The notes beneath the pieces were generated by a model. That model made no database searches. It was given only the letters and a program-made list of their open reading frames with translations, and had not been told where the DNA came from. Positions 15,712-24,156 of a stretch of 42,946 nt of DNA are shown here, one piece after another (position 1 is the stretch's first letter; each line of letters opens with the position of its first letter). A program made the position numbers and the translations under genes. The stretch is from Dehalococcoidia bacterium (GTDB lineage Bacteria; Chloroflexota; Dehalococcoidia; Bin125): positions 1 through 42,946 of the forward strand of contig JAJEBU010000112.1 in the NCBI GenBank assembly GCA_022822375.1, in the 5' to 3' direction.

Positions 15712-16530
15712 GTGCCGTATCTGCATGCCAACGAGATCGACCTCTACTACGAAACGCATGGCGATCCGTCGGCGCCGGCGCTGATCCTGGCCCACGGCGC
15801 GGGCGGCAATCATCTCGTCTGGTGGCGCAACGTCCCGATTCTGCGCGAGCGTTACTTCACCGTGACGTTCGACCATCGCGCCTTCGGTCTCAGCCGTGAT
15901 GTGCCCGGCGGACCAGGCCGGCGCGCGTTCCCGCACGATCTGCACGCACTGCTCGATCACCTGAACATCGACAAGTTTGCGATGGTCGCTCATTCGATGG
16001 GCGGCCGCACGGCGACACCCTTCGCCATGATCTTCCCGGGCCGCATTGAGGCACTGATCCTCTCCGGAACACTCGCCGGCGCGGTTAACGATGAGGTACG
16101 CGAAATTCAGGCCGCGCATTACAAGACGGTGCAGGGCCAGACGCTGCGTCAGCGGTCGCTCGCGCCTGCGACCGAGCACCACGAGCCCGAGCTGACCTGG
16201 CTCTACCGTCGCATGAACGGCTGGAACCCCCCGCGTCCGTCAACGTTCCTCGCGCCGACGCCGGGTCTGGCCACCTGGCGAGGATCGTCCATGCCGTTGC
16301 TCCGACAGTTCGGCATGCCGATGCTCTACATCGTCGGAGAACACGACAAGATCGTCCCCTGGCAGGCGATGGAGGCATCGCATCGAGCCATGCACGGTTC
16401 CGAGTTCGTCCGAGTGCCCAACGCGGGACACTCGGTCTACTTTGAGCAGCCCGAGAAATTCAACGACGCCGTGCTCGACTTCCTGGAACGTCGGTGGACG
16501 GCCGGCCGCCCCACTATGATCGACACATGA
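15712..16530 (+). CDS. Alpha/beta hydrolase
   Basis: This 272-aa protein is a complete alpha/beta hydrolase. HGAGGN (28-33) forms the oxyanion hole, Ser95 in AHSMGGRT is the nucleophile, Asp212 in GEHDKIV is the acid and His240 in NAGHSVYFEQP is the base. Family members hydrolyse esters, lactones, C-C bonds in ring-cleavage products, or haloalkanes. The start is a GTG at 15712 with no strong ribosome binding site; the next in-frame ATG would remove the first strand. Its stop overlaps the glcD start as ATGA, so it is co-transcribed with the GlcDEF oxidase and may produce that enzyme's hydroxy-acid substrate. Confidence 0.88.
   Translation: MPYLHANEIDLYYETHGDPSAPALILAHGAGGNHLVWWRNVPILRERYFTVTFDHRAFGLSRDVPGGPGRRAFPHDLHALLDHLNIDKFAMVAHSMGGRTATPFAMIFPGRIEALILSGTLAGAVNDEVREIQAAHYKTVQGQTLRQRSLAPATEHHEPELTWLYRRMNGWNPPRPSTFLAPTPGLATWRGSSMPLLRQFGMPMLYIVGEHDKIVPWQAMEASHRAMHGSEFVRVPNAGHSVYFEQPEKFNDAVLDFLERRWTAGRPTMIDT
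16515..16526 (+). promoter_or_regulatory. TATGAT hexamer 6 nt before glcD
   Basis: TATGAT (16515-16520) ends 6 nt before the glcD ATG, the spacing expected of a leaderless transcript. It lies inside the 3' end of the hydrolase gene, whose stop overlaps the glcD start, so glcD could be expressed both by coupling and from its own internal promoter. No -35 box was identified. Confidence 0.35.
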
Positions 16531-17984
16531 AGACTCCGACGGCGCTGGTGCTGGAGCTGATTGAGGCCATTGGCGAAGATGCCGTGGTGTGGCATGACGA
16601 GGACCTGCTCGTCTACGAGTACGACGGCACGATCGATCGCGGCAATCCCGATGTGATCGCTCTGCCTGCGGACACCGATGACGTGTCCGCCCTGATTCGA
16701 ATTGCTAACAAGCACGGCGCGTCGGTCACGCCCCGCGGCGCGGGTACCGGCCTCAGCGGCGGAGCGCTCGCGGCCAAGGGCGGCGTGATCATCGGCATGA
16801 ACCGAATGCGGCGAATCCTCAGCGTCGATGCGGAGAACAAGACGGCGCTGGTGCAGCCCGGCGTCGTGAATCTCGACTTGGGTTTGGAGGCCGAACGGCA
16901 CGGCCTGGCCTACGCGCCCGATCCCAGCTCACAGCGCGCCTGCACGATCGGCGGCAACATCGCCGAGAATGCGGGCGGACCGCACACGCTCGCGTGGGGC
17001 ACGACGACCAACCATGTGCTGGCCGTTGAGCTCGTCACCGCCGATGGTGAGGTGCAGTGGATCGGCCACGACACTCGCGACGAGCCTGGCTATGACCTGG
17101 TCGGTTGCGTGGTCGGCTCAGAAGGCACGGTCGGGATCGTGACACAGGCGCTGGTCCGGCTCGTGCCGCGTCCGTCGGCGGTGCGCACCATGCTCGCTGT
17201 CTACGACAGCGTCCGCGATGCGTCCAATGCGGTCTCCGCGGTGGTGGCGTCTGGCATCGTTCCGGCGGCGCTGGAGATGATTGACAAGATGACCATCGCG
17301 GCGGTTGAACCTGTCCTCAACACCGGCTTCCCACTAGACGCCGAGGCCGTGCTACTCGTGGAGGTCGACGGACCCGAGTCGCAAGTCGAGGCTGAAGGCG
17401 CGCGCGTCGAGAGCATTCTGCGTCGATTCGAGCCCCGCGAGGTGCGTTCCGCGACCGATCATGAGGAGCGCGAGCACCTGTGGGCGGGCCGCAAGGGCGC
17501 GATCGGCGCGCTCGGCCAGATCATGCCCAACTACTACCTGCTCGACGGCGTCGTCCCGCGCACCAAGCTGCCCGATGTGCTCGATGCCGTCTACGAGATT
17601 GCCGAGCGCTACCGGTTGCCGGTCGCCAACATGTTCCACGCCGGCGACGGCAACCTGCATCCCTGCCTGCTCTTCGACGAGCGTGAACCGGGCGCGACCG
17701 CGCGCGTGCTGGACGCGGGCGGCGAGATCATGCGCGTCTGCGTCGACGCCGGCGGAGCAATCACGGGCGAGCACGGCGTGGGCCTGGAGAAGCGGGACTA
17801 CCTGCCCTGGATCTTCTCCGAGGCCGACATGGATGCGATGAAATCGCTGCGCGCCGCGTTTGGGCCGACGGAGAACTTCAACCCGTGCAAGATCTTCCCG
17901 GCCGGTCACGGTTGCGGCGAGGCCGGCCACCAGCACCACGCGCAGCAGCAGATCGCCAAGTTCGGCCCCAAAGCGTTCGTATGA
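16527..17984 (+). CDS. glcD: FAD-linked oxidase subunit GlcD
   Basis: This 485-aa flavoprotein has an N-terminal PCMH-type FAD-binding domain (PRGAGTGLSGGALAAKGG and CTIGGNIAENAGG are the pyrophosphate-binding loops) and a C-terminal FAD-oxidase domain ending with HAGDGNLHPCLL and TGEHGVGLEKRDYLP, whose His residues bind the 2-hydroxy acid. GlcD is the catalytic subunit that oxidises glycolate or (R)-lactate to the 2-oxo acid. It is followed by glcE and glcF, giving the complete three-subunit enzyme. The ATG at 16527 overlaps the hydrolase stop (ATGA), so the longer frame from 16494 is unnecessary. The substrate could be another 2-hydroxy acid. Confidence 0.92.
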   Translation: MKTPTALVLELIEAIGEDAVVWHDEDLLVYEYDGTIDRGNPDVIALPADTDDVSALIRIANKHGASVTPRGAGTGLSGGALAAKGGVIIGMNRMRRILSVDAENKTALVQPGVVNLDLGLEAERHGLAYAPDPSSQRACTIGGNIAENAGGPHTLAWGTTTNHVLAVELVTADGEVQWIGHDTRDEPGYDLVGCVVGSEGTVGIVTQALVRLVPRPSAVRTMLAVYDSVRDASNAVSAVVASGIVPAALEMIDKMTIAAVEPVLNTGFPLDAEAVLLVEVDGPESQVEAEGARVESILRRFEPREVRSATDHEEREHLWAGRKGAIGALGQIMPNYYLLDGVVPRTKLPDVLDAVYEIAERYRLPVANMFHAGDGNLHPCLLFDEREPGATARVLDAGGEIMRVCVDAGGAITGEHGVGLEKRDYLPWIFSEADMDAMKSLRAAFGPTENFNPCKIFPAGHGCGEAGHQHHAQQQIAKFGPKAFV

Positions 17985-19297
17985 GCGCATCCGACGCCGC
18001 ATCACCAGGCCAGCCGCCGCCCTTCGAGGGTCTCGACACGATCTCCGAACCAGTTCGACTGGCCCGCTACGCCGTCGACGATTCATTGCCGACCAGCGCC
18101 GTGCTCGCGACGGGCATCTCGGATGTCGAGCGGGCGATGGCCGACGCTTCGGCCGCTGGACTGGCGGTCATTCCCCACGGCGGACGCACCATGCAATGCC
18201 TCGGCATGCCGCCGCAGCGGTACGACACCGCGCTCGATCTCTCGCGCTTGAATCGCGTGGTGGACTATGAGCCTGAGGACTTCACCATCACGGTTCAGGC
18301 GGGCATGACGCTCTCCACGTTGCAGCAGCAGCTGGCGATCAACGGGCAGCTCTTGCCGCTCGACCATCCGCACTTCGAGCAAGCCACGCTGGGCGGTCTG
18401 GCCGCTGTCGGACGGGGCGGTCTGCGGCGCAACTCGTTCGGCGGTCCGCGCGACTGGCTGATCGGCATGCGCATGGTTCAGGCCGACGGCACGGCGATCA
18501 AGGCTGGCGGGAAGGTCGTCAAGAACGTCAGCGGCTATGACCTGGCCAAGCTCTTCTCGGGTTCGTTGGGCACGCTGGGCATCATCGTCGAGCTCACGTT
18601 CAAGCTCCGGCCGCAACCTGCCAGCGACCAGATCATCGCCATCGGCGCGCCCACGCTCGACGACGCACAGCGGGCGGCGCGAGCCGCCGCCAACGCCGCC
18701 CCGTTTCTCAACGGCTGCATCGCGCTCTCGGCCGATGCCGCGGCAGAAGCTCGCGCGCTCGGCGCCCGACTGCTGCAGGACGAGCCGACGATCGTGCTCC
18801 GCGCCAACGGCCTGGAGTCGGCAGCGACGGAAGTGCTGTCGCATGCGCTGTCCGCTATTCGTGAGGTCGGCGTGGACCGCCCGGAGCGCCGCACGAGCGA
18901 GATCGTCGAGACCTGGCAGGCGATCGCCGATCTCGAATTGCAGACCCCGAACGAGCACGTCCGCCTGCGGCTGGGTCTACCGCCCGCCAAACTCGTGCAG
19001 GCGCAGGTCTTGCTTGACGGGCATCTGAACAATCCGGCGCAGTGGATCATCGCTGCGGACTCAGGGCTGCTCTTCGTCTCGACACCGCGCGTAGACGCCG
19101 ACACGATTGCCCGGTTGCGGCGCGAGCTTGGTCCGCTGCGGGGACGGCTGACCATTGAGTCCGCGCCGCCGGAGCTGAAGTCGTCAGTCGACATCTGGGG
19201 GCCGGCGGGCGCCGGGGCGCGGTTGATGCACAACATCAAGGCGCAGTTCGACCCGCAAACCGCGCTCAATCCCGGCCGGTTTGTCGACGGCATTTAG
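17981..19297 (+). CDS. glcE: FAD-binding oxidase subunit GlcE
   Basis: This 438-aa protein has only the FAD-binding half of the GlcD family: IPHGGRTMQCLG, ATLGGLAAVGRGGLRRNSFG, KVVKNVSGYDLAKLFSGSLG and a degenerate C-terminus. That matches GlcE, the second flavin-type subunit of glycolate oxidase. The ATG at 17981 overlaps the glcD stop as ATGA, so a 1:1 translation ratio with GlcD is likely; the frame running upstream to 17885 is a shadow of glcD. glcF begins 9 bp after its stop. The C-terminal NPGRFVDGI is a typical family ending. Confidence 0.9.
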   Translation: MSASDAASPGQPPPFEGLDTISEPVRLARYAVDDSLPTSAVLATGISDVERAMADASAAGLAVIPHGGRTMQCLGMPPQRYDTALDLSRLNRVVDYEPEDFTITVQAGMTLSTLQQQLAINGQLLPLDHPHFEQATLGGLAAVGRGGLRRNSFGGPRDWLIGMRMVQADGTAIKAGGKVVKNVSGYDLAKLFSGSLGTLGIIVELTFKLRPQPASDQIIAIGAPTLDDAQRAARAAANAAPFLNGCIALSADAAAEARALGARLLQDEPTIVLRANGLESAATEVLSHALSAIREVGVDRPERRTSEIVETWQAIADLELQTPNEHVRLRLGLPPAKLVQAQVLLDGHLNNPAQWIIAADSGLLFVSTPRVDADTIARLRRELGPLRGRLTIESAPPELKSSVDIWGPAGAGARLMHNIKAQFDPQTALNPGRFVDGI

Positions 19298-19306
19298 GCT
19301 GGCACT
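19295..19306 (+). promoter_or_regulatory. TAGGCT hexamer 6 nt before glcF
   Basis: TAGGCT (19295-19300) is placed exactly 6 nt before the glcF ATG, as at other leaderless-looking starts. Its TAG is also the glcE stop codon, so the match may be coincidence. There is no Shine-Dalgarno sequence before glcF, which keeps the idea open. Confidence 0.25.
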
Positions 19307-20659
19307 ATGAGCATCGCGCCGCCTGACTTCGAATCCATCTGGCAGACCGCTGACCGTCCCGACGCCGGCGAGCTCGGGCTGTGCGTCCACTGCGGCTTCT
19401 GCCTGAACGCCTGCCCGACGTATCACGATCTGGGCGTCGAGACCGGCTCACCGCGCGGGCGAATCGCGCTGATGCGCGGACTCGACGACGGCCGGCTGGA
19501 GTGGTCGCCGCGCGTGCAGCAGCACTTTGACCAGTGTCTCCAGTGCCGCGCCTGCGAAACCGCCTGTCCGTCCAAGGTGCCATACGGCCGTCTGATGGAA
19601 GCGACGAGAGCCGAAGCCTTCGCGCAGGACCGCTGGCCGCGCCGCCAACGCATCATCTGGCGGGTGATCATGCGCGGGCTGTTTCCCTATCCGCGACGCA
19701 TGCGCCTGGCCGGCTACGGCTTGAAGCTCTACCAGACGAGCGGCCTGCAATCGCTGGTACGCCGCAGCGGATTGCTCAAGCGTCTGGCGCCAAAGCTGGC
19801 GGAGATCGATGCGCTCTCGCCCAACGCCGATCGCCCCTTCTACTCCAACGCCGAGGCAGCCAGGGTGTCACCGAAGCGAACGCCGCGCGCCCATGCGTCG
19901 CTGGTGACCGGCTGCATGATGCCGTTGGCATATCCCGACACGCACCGCGCGACGGTCAACGTCTTCGCCCGCAACGGAGTCGCGGTCGACGCGCCGTCCG
20001 CGCAGGTCTGCTGCGGTGCGCTCCACGCCCACGGCGGAGACGTCGAGGCGTCCCGAGATCTCGCGAGAGCAAACATCGACGCGTTTACGCCGCTCGGCTC
20101 AGAGCTGCCCGACGCCGTCCTGATCAATGCCGCCGGCTGTGGGTCGCACTTGAAGGAGTACGGGCATCTGCTTAGGAATGATGAGGAGTACGCGGATCGC
20201 GCCGCGGCATTTGCCTCGCGCGTCCGAGACGTGCATGAGTGGTTGGTGGAGATTGGCTTCGAACTACCCATGGGACGAATCGAGCGTCGCGTCACCTATC
20301 AGGACTCGTGCCACCTGTCGCACGCGCAGGGCATCCGCAAGGCGCCTCGAGAGGTCCTGACCAGCATTCCGGGACTTGAGCTCGCCGAGATGCGCACGCC
20401 CGACCGCTGCTGCGGCTCGGCCGGCATCTACTCGGTCGTCCAGAGCGAGATTTCCCAGCGAGTCCTCGCAGAGAAGATGTCGGACGTGCTCGGCACGGGC
20501 GCTGACCAAATCTGCACCGCAAATCCTGGCTGCATGCTGCAGCTGGACGCCGGCATTGCTCGGTTCGACGATGACCAACGCATGATCCCTCGCTCCATCC
20601 ATGCGATCGAACTGCTCGACGAGTCCTATCGTCTCGGCGATCAGGCGCAGACCCGCTGA
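19307..20659 (+). CDS. glcF: Iron-sulfur oxidase subunit GlcF
   Basis: This 450-aa protein has two complete [4Fe-4S] motifs, Cys26/29/32/36 (CVHCGFCLNACP) and Cys77/80/83/87 (CLQCRACETACP). Two CCG domains follow (VCCGALHAHGGD; DSCHLSHAQG with CCGSAGIY), the type that binds a non-cubane cluster in heterodisulfide-reductase-like subunits. GlcF carries electrons from the GlcDE flavins to the membrane quinone pool. The start at 19307 lies 9 bp after glcE without a visible Shine-Dalgarno sequence. The stop codon lies in an 8-bp tandem repeat. With glcD and glcE this completes a membrane-associated 2-hydroxy-acid dehydrogenase. Confidence 0.92.
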   Translation: MSIAPPDFESIWQTADRPDAGELGLCVHCGFCLNACPTYHDLGVETGSPRGRIALMRGLDDGRLEWSPRVQQHFDQCLQCRACETACPSKVPYGRLMEATRAEAFAQDRWPRRQRIIWRVIMRGLFPYPRRMRLAGYGLKLYQTSGLQSLVRRSGLLKRLAPKLAEIDALSPNADRPFYSNAEAARVSPKRTPRAHASLVTGCMMPLAYPDTHRATVNVFARNGVAVDAPSAQVCCGALHAHGGDVEASRDLARANIDAFTPLGSELPDAVLINAAGCGSHLKEYGHLLRNDEEYADRAAAFASRVRDVHEWLVEIGFELPMGRIERRVTYQDSCHLSHAQGIRKAPREVLTSIPGLELAEMRTPDRCCGSAGIYSVVQSEISQRVLAEKMSDVLGTGADQICTANPGCMLQLDAGIARFDDDQRMIPRSIHAIELLDESYRLGDQAQTR

Positions 20660-20676
20660 TCCGCTGATCCGCTGAT
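20653..20676. repeat. Three tandem copies of an 8-bp unit at the glcF stop
   Basis: CCGCTGAT occurs three times in a row. The first copy holds the glcF TGA stop codon, and the repeat ends just before the TAGCCT box of the next gene. A partial fourth copy (CCG) follows. Confidence 0.8.
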
Positions 20677-20680
20677 CCGT

Positions 20681-20733
20681 TAGCCTCGCTTCGGCCTCAG
20701 CCACGCAGCGAAGCATCTAGGAGGGAAGCGGCC
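20681..20733 (+). promoter_or_regulatory. Putative promoter and leader hairpin of the MBL-fold gene
   Basis: TAGCCT (20681-20686) is a possible -10 box. GCTTCG (20688-20693) and CGAAGC (20709-20714) form a perfect 6-bp inverted repeat with a 15-nt loop. AGGAGGGA then provides a strong ribosome binding site before the ATG at 20734. The hairpin could influence mRNA stability, but no known riboswitch is recognised. Confidence 0.3.
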
Positions 20734-21573
20734 ATGGGACAGTTTCATCAGATTCAAGTGGGCAGCGCCACGTTGATTGCGGTTCAGGACTCTTGGGCCG
20801 CCATGCCACCGACGATGTTCTTCAACAAGACTGAAGACTCGGACTGGGACAACTACCGCGACCTGTTGGACGACGACGGGCTGATCAACCTGAACATCGG
20901 CTCCTGGATCGTGATCTCAAACGGCACGACGATTCTGGTCGACTCAGGCATCGGCGGCAGACCGACGATGATGCCGCTGAAAGAACCAGCGATGCTGCCC
21001 AGCGTCATGGAGGAAGCAGGCATCGCACCCAGCGCCGTCGATGTCGTCGCCTTCTCCCACTTGCACTTCGACCACACCGGTTGGAACACCTGGGACAACG
21101 ACGGTACGCCCGTGCCGCAGTTCCCCAACGCTCGTCACATCATCCAACAGTCAGAGTGGGACTACTGGACGTCGACCGACGAGCTGAAGGAAGGCGCGGG
21201 CTACGACAACGTGCTCAGCCCGATCGTTGATGCGGGGCTGGTCGACTTTGTCGACGGCGACCACCCGCTGACGTCGGAGGTGTTGACCGTCCCGACACCA
21301 GGCCACACGCCCGGCCACGTGTCGTTCGCGGTTACGAGCGACGGCGAGAAGGCCTACGTTCTGGGCGACGCGGCGCATCACATGGTGCAGCTGACGGAAA
21401 CGGACTGGTGTCCCGGCGCCGACGTCGACAAAGTCGAATCGACCGCCAGCCGCCACAAGCTGTTCGACCAGATCGAGGCCGAGAACGCGCTGATCGCGTC
21501 AGGACACTTTCTGTTCCCAGGCTTGGGCAGGGCGGCCCGCAACAACGGCGTGCGCGTCTGGGCGCCCGAGTAG
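20734..21573 (+). CDS. Metallo-beta-lactamase-fold hydrolase
   Basis: This 279-aa protein has the MBL metal-binding motif SHLHFDHTGW (HxHxDH), a second His in TPGHTPGHVSFA and an Asp in LGDAAHH, so a binuclear zinc or iron site is expected. GSWIVISNGTTILVDSGIG is the usual preceding strand-turn. Family members include lactonases, arylsulfatases, glyoxalase II and phosphodiesterases; the sequence most resembles the quorum-quenching-lactonase/hydrolase branch, but the substrate cannot be set. A strong AGGAGGGA precedes the start. It ends the plus-strand cluster after glcF and may hydrolyse a lactone or thioester in the same pathway. Confidence 0.88.
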   Translation: MGQFHQIQVGSATLIAVQDSWAAMPPTMFFNKTEDSDWDNYRDLLDDDGLINLNIGSWIVISNGTTILVDSGIGGRPTMMPLKEPAMLPSVMEEAGIAPSAVDVVAFSHLHFDHTGWNTWDNDGTPVPQFPNARHIIQQSEWDYWTSTDELKEGAGYDNVLSPIVDAGLVDFVDGDHPLTSEVLTVPTPGHTPGHVSFAVTSDGEKAYVLGDAAHHMVQLTETDWCPGADVDKVESTASRHKLFDQIEAENALIASGHFLFPGLGRAARNNGVRVWAPE

Positions 21574-21588
21574 CCGCAGCAGCGACGG

Positions 21589-22563
21589 TTAGTCGCGCAA
21601 CTGGTCGGCGTACTGCGCGATGTCGATGTAGCGGTCGGCGACCTGTCGCAGATCGGCTGATGTGCTCTGGCCGAACGCCATTACCTCAACTCGCACGCCC
21701 CGCGCGCCCACGATCTCGACGAGGCGGCGGAAGTCGCCGTCGCCCGAGACGAGCACGATCACGTCCACACGGTCGGACATGGTGAGCACGTCGATGGCCA
21801 GCTCCACATCGAAGTTGGCCTTGACCGATCCGCCGCTGAAGCGCTTCAGCTGTTTGGTTGCGATGCGGTAGCCGTGGTCGAGGAACGGCACGACGAACCG
21901 CTCATTCTCGGTGCGCGCTGACGGATCATCCGAGATCGGCGAGTACGCAATCGCGCGGACGAGCGTGCGTCCGTGCGAGAGGAAGTCAGCGACCTTGCCC
22001 CAGTTGAGGCGCACGCCGGACGCTTCAGCGCCGTAGAGGATGTTGGGCACATCGACGAAGATCGCGAGCCGTGGCAGCACCTCGATCCGGGCCGGCACGG
22101 TGTCATCGCCGCTCTGTCCCAAGAGTGTCTGGGTCAGCAGCTGCTGGGAGGCGGCGAGCTGTTCCAGCGCCGCTCCCTGCTGCTCCAGCAGCGTCGTCTG
22201 ACGCTGCAGCAGGGCCAGCATTTGTTCGACGGGATCAGTTGGCAGTTGGGCCTCGGACTCCGGCTTGGCGCGGCGGGGGTTCGGGCGTCCCGAAGGTCTC
22301 GGTTCCCTGGGCTCCGGCGCCTGGCTGACCGCAGAGGCGTTGGCGGCGCCGTTGCCGCCTCCGCGATTGCGGCCTCGACCGCCTCGCGATCCGCGTCGGG
22401 TCGGCGCTTTGGGCGGCGGCTCGACGAGCGGAGTCGTGGACGGACTTGCGGGCCCACTCGACTGGCTGGGCCGCGACTCGGTGGTTTGTGTGGTCGAAGC
22501 GATGGATGGGGTGTCGGCAGCGGGTTCGCCCTTGGTGGCGGTCCGCCTCAGAAATCTGCTCAT
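21589..22563 (-). CDS. NYN-domain (PIN-like) putative ribonuclease with RGG-rich linker
   Basis: This 324-aa protein has a basic N-terminus, then a disordered Ser/Thr/Pro stretch with an RGG box (RRGSRGGRGRNRGGG), a Gln/Leu-rich heptad region (about residues 120-155, LLQRQTTLLEQQGAALEQL, likely coiled coil) and a C-terminal NYN/LabA-like domain. Acidic motifs typical of PIN-like nucleases are visible in LAIFVDVPNILYGA and VIVLVSGDGDFRRLVE. The likely role is RNA cleavage or RNA quality control. The ATG at 22563 follows a weak GGAA; upstream codons belong to the Mrp gene in another frame. Mrp ends 22 bp upstream, so the two form an operon. Confidence 0.85.
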   Translation of the reverse strand: MSRFLRRTATKGEPAADTPSIASTTQTTESRPSQSSGPASPSTTPLVEPPPKAPTRRGSRGGRGRNRGGGNGAANASAVSQAPEPREPRPSGRPNPRRAKPESEAQLPTDPVEQMLALLQRQTTLLEQQGAALEQLAASQQLLTQTLLGQSGDDTVPARIEVLPRLAIFVDVPNILYGAEASGVRLNWGKVADFLSHGRTLVRAIAYSPISDDPSARTENERFVVPFLDHGYRIATKQLKRFSGGSVKANFDVELAIDVLTMSDRVDVIVLVSGDGDFRRLVEIVGARGVRVEVMAFGQSTSADLRQVADRYIDIAQYADQLRD

Positions 22564-22585
22564 GCGTGGTGGTTCCGTTCTGGAA

Positions 22586-23665
22586 TCATAGGATGGGGAT
22601 CGTTGGCGCCTGCAGCAAGGCGGCGGCTGCCGCCTTGACCGCGACGCGGTTCGCAATCGCTGCGAACGCTTCGGCCGCGGGATGATCGGCATCGAAGGCG
22701 ACGATCGGCTGTCCGTCGTCGCCGCCGGCGCGCACCTCGGTCGCCAGGGGCACCTCGCCCAGGAAATCAATCTCGAGGTCGTCGGCGGCATCGCGTGCGC
22801 CGCCGTGTCCAAAGATTTCGACGCGCTGGCCGGTATCGGGCGTCACGAAATAGGACATGTTCTCGACGATGCCGAAGACCGGCACGTCGAGCTTTTCAAA
22901 CATGGTCACCGCCTTGCTGGCGTCTTCAAGTGCGACCTGCTGCGGCGTCGACACGACGACGGCGCCGGCGATTGGAGCCTCCTGCGCCATCGACATCGAG
23001 GCGTCGCTGGTGCCCGGCGGCAGGTCGATCAGTAGGTAGTCGATCTCGCCCCACTCGACATCGTGCAACAGCTGGCGGATTGCCGACCCGATCATCGGTC
23101 CGCGCCAGACCACCGGCGCGCCCGGCGGCAGCAAGAAGCCGAGCGAGATGACCTTCACGCCGTAGCGCTCGACCGGATGCAGTCCGCGCTCGCTCTGGGC
23201 CTGAAACCCGTTGGGCAGGCCAAACATGGTCGGCAAGTTGGGACCGGTCGCGTCCGCGTCGACGAGGCCGACCGCGGCGCCCGTCTTGCCGAGCGCGACG
23301 GCCAGGTTCGTGGCAATCGTGGACTTGCCCACGCCGCCCTTGTTTGAGGCCACGGCGATGATGTTCTTGACCCCGCCGATCGCGGCCTGCTGGCCCGTGC
23401 CCTGCCAGGCTGGCACGTCGACGCGGTGCTCGAACGCGACAGATGACGCGCCAGCGCGTTCCAACGCGGCGCAAACGAGGCTCTCGAGTTCTTCACGCGG
23501 ATGGTCGTGCAGCGGTAGCTGCAGGTGAACCGTGACGCTGCCGTTGTCGAATGCGGCACCGCCGAACATGCGCAACGAGATCAGATCACGTCCGAGCTGT
23601 GGATCGCGCACGGTTCTCAGCGCGTCGCGGACCGTCTCGACCGTTAGCTGGCCGTCGGCTGTCAT
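22586..23665 (-). CDS. mrp: Mrp/NBP35-family P-loop ATPase (Fe-S carrier type) without the CPxC motif
   Basis: This 359-aa protein has an N-terminal MIP18/DUF59 domain (about residues 8-80) and a Mrp ATPase domain: deviant Walker A ASNKGGVGKST (106-116), DADATGPNLPTMFG, and LIDLPPGTSDASM. Mrp/ApbC proteins carry Fe-S clusters through a C-terminal CPxC motif in ENMSYFVCPxC. Here that position reads ENMSYFVTPDTG, with no cysteine, so cluster binding of the known type looks impossible or relies on other residues. The ATG at 23665 follows AAAGGTGA; a start at 23725 would add an atypical basic tail. It is followed by the NYN gene. Confidence 0.88.
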   Translation of the reverse strand: MTADGQLTVETVRDALRTVRDPQLGRDLISLRMFGGAAFDNGSVTVHLQLPLHDHPREELESLVCAALERAGASSVAFEHRVDVPAWQGTGQQAAIGGVKNIIAVASNKGGVGKSTIATNLAVALGKTGAAVGLVDADATGPNLPTMFGLPNGFQAQSERGLHPVERYGVKVISLGFLLPPGAPVVWRGPMIGSAIRQLLHDVEWGEIDYLLIDLPPGTSDASMSMAQEAPIAGAVVVSTPQQVALEDASKAVTMFEKLDVPVFGIVENMSYFVTPDTGQRVEIFGHGGARDAADDLEIDFLGEVPLATEVRAGGDDGQPIVAFDADHPAAEAFAAIANRVAVKAAAAALLQAPTIPIL

Positions 23666-24156
23666 GCGATCACCTTTCCGGGAATCATCATCGTCGGACT
23701 TGCCGGTCAATCGTTTCCAGACCATGACAGACTCAGCGTTCCAGGCGTGCGCACACGCACGGCGTCGGTGTCGGGATGGAGTCGTTGGCGCAATGAGTCG
23801 GACGGGACCGTGTTGGTCGGCGTGCCCGAAGTCGATGAAGGCGAAACAATCGGAGCAATGTCAATCACATCGTCGCGGCACTGTTGGCCGCATCTGTCTG
23901 CATCCTACTCTACTTGCTCGGCGCGATGCCTCTGTGCTGCCTCTGTATTGCTGTTGCGAGGCCGTCGCGAGGCGATGATCCGTCAAGTTGTTACCGACGC
24001 GTTTAGCACTTTACAGCCGCGCTGGTAGCCAGAAGACGCTATGTCGCTGCGTGCATTGCCCGACGCCCGCCGTCTGCGTAGCGTCACGCTCACATGGGAT
24101 TGACAGGGAGCAGGCCGCGTCATCGGTCAGCCCGCTCAGCCCAGAAAGGGACCATC
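23666..24156. other. 491-bp spacer with no convincing gene
   Basis: This is the longest gap in the window. A plus-strand ORF at 23747-24028 (93 aa) has no recognisable motif, no good ribosome binding site and low-quality composition, so I do not call it. The region looks somewhat less GC-rich than its flanks and contains a direct repeat of GCCTCTGT near 23925-23945. It must hold the promoters for the divergent mrp gene and the 73-aa gene. A decayed gene or an unrecognised small RNA is possible, but nothing supports either. Confidence 0.5.

Noticed and set aside
23747-24028. 93-aa ORF in the spacer after mrp
   Set aside because: No motif, no ribosome binding site and no coherent composition. 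A decayed gene cannot be excluded, but there is no positive evidence.
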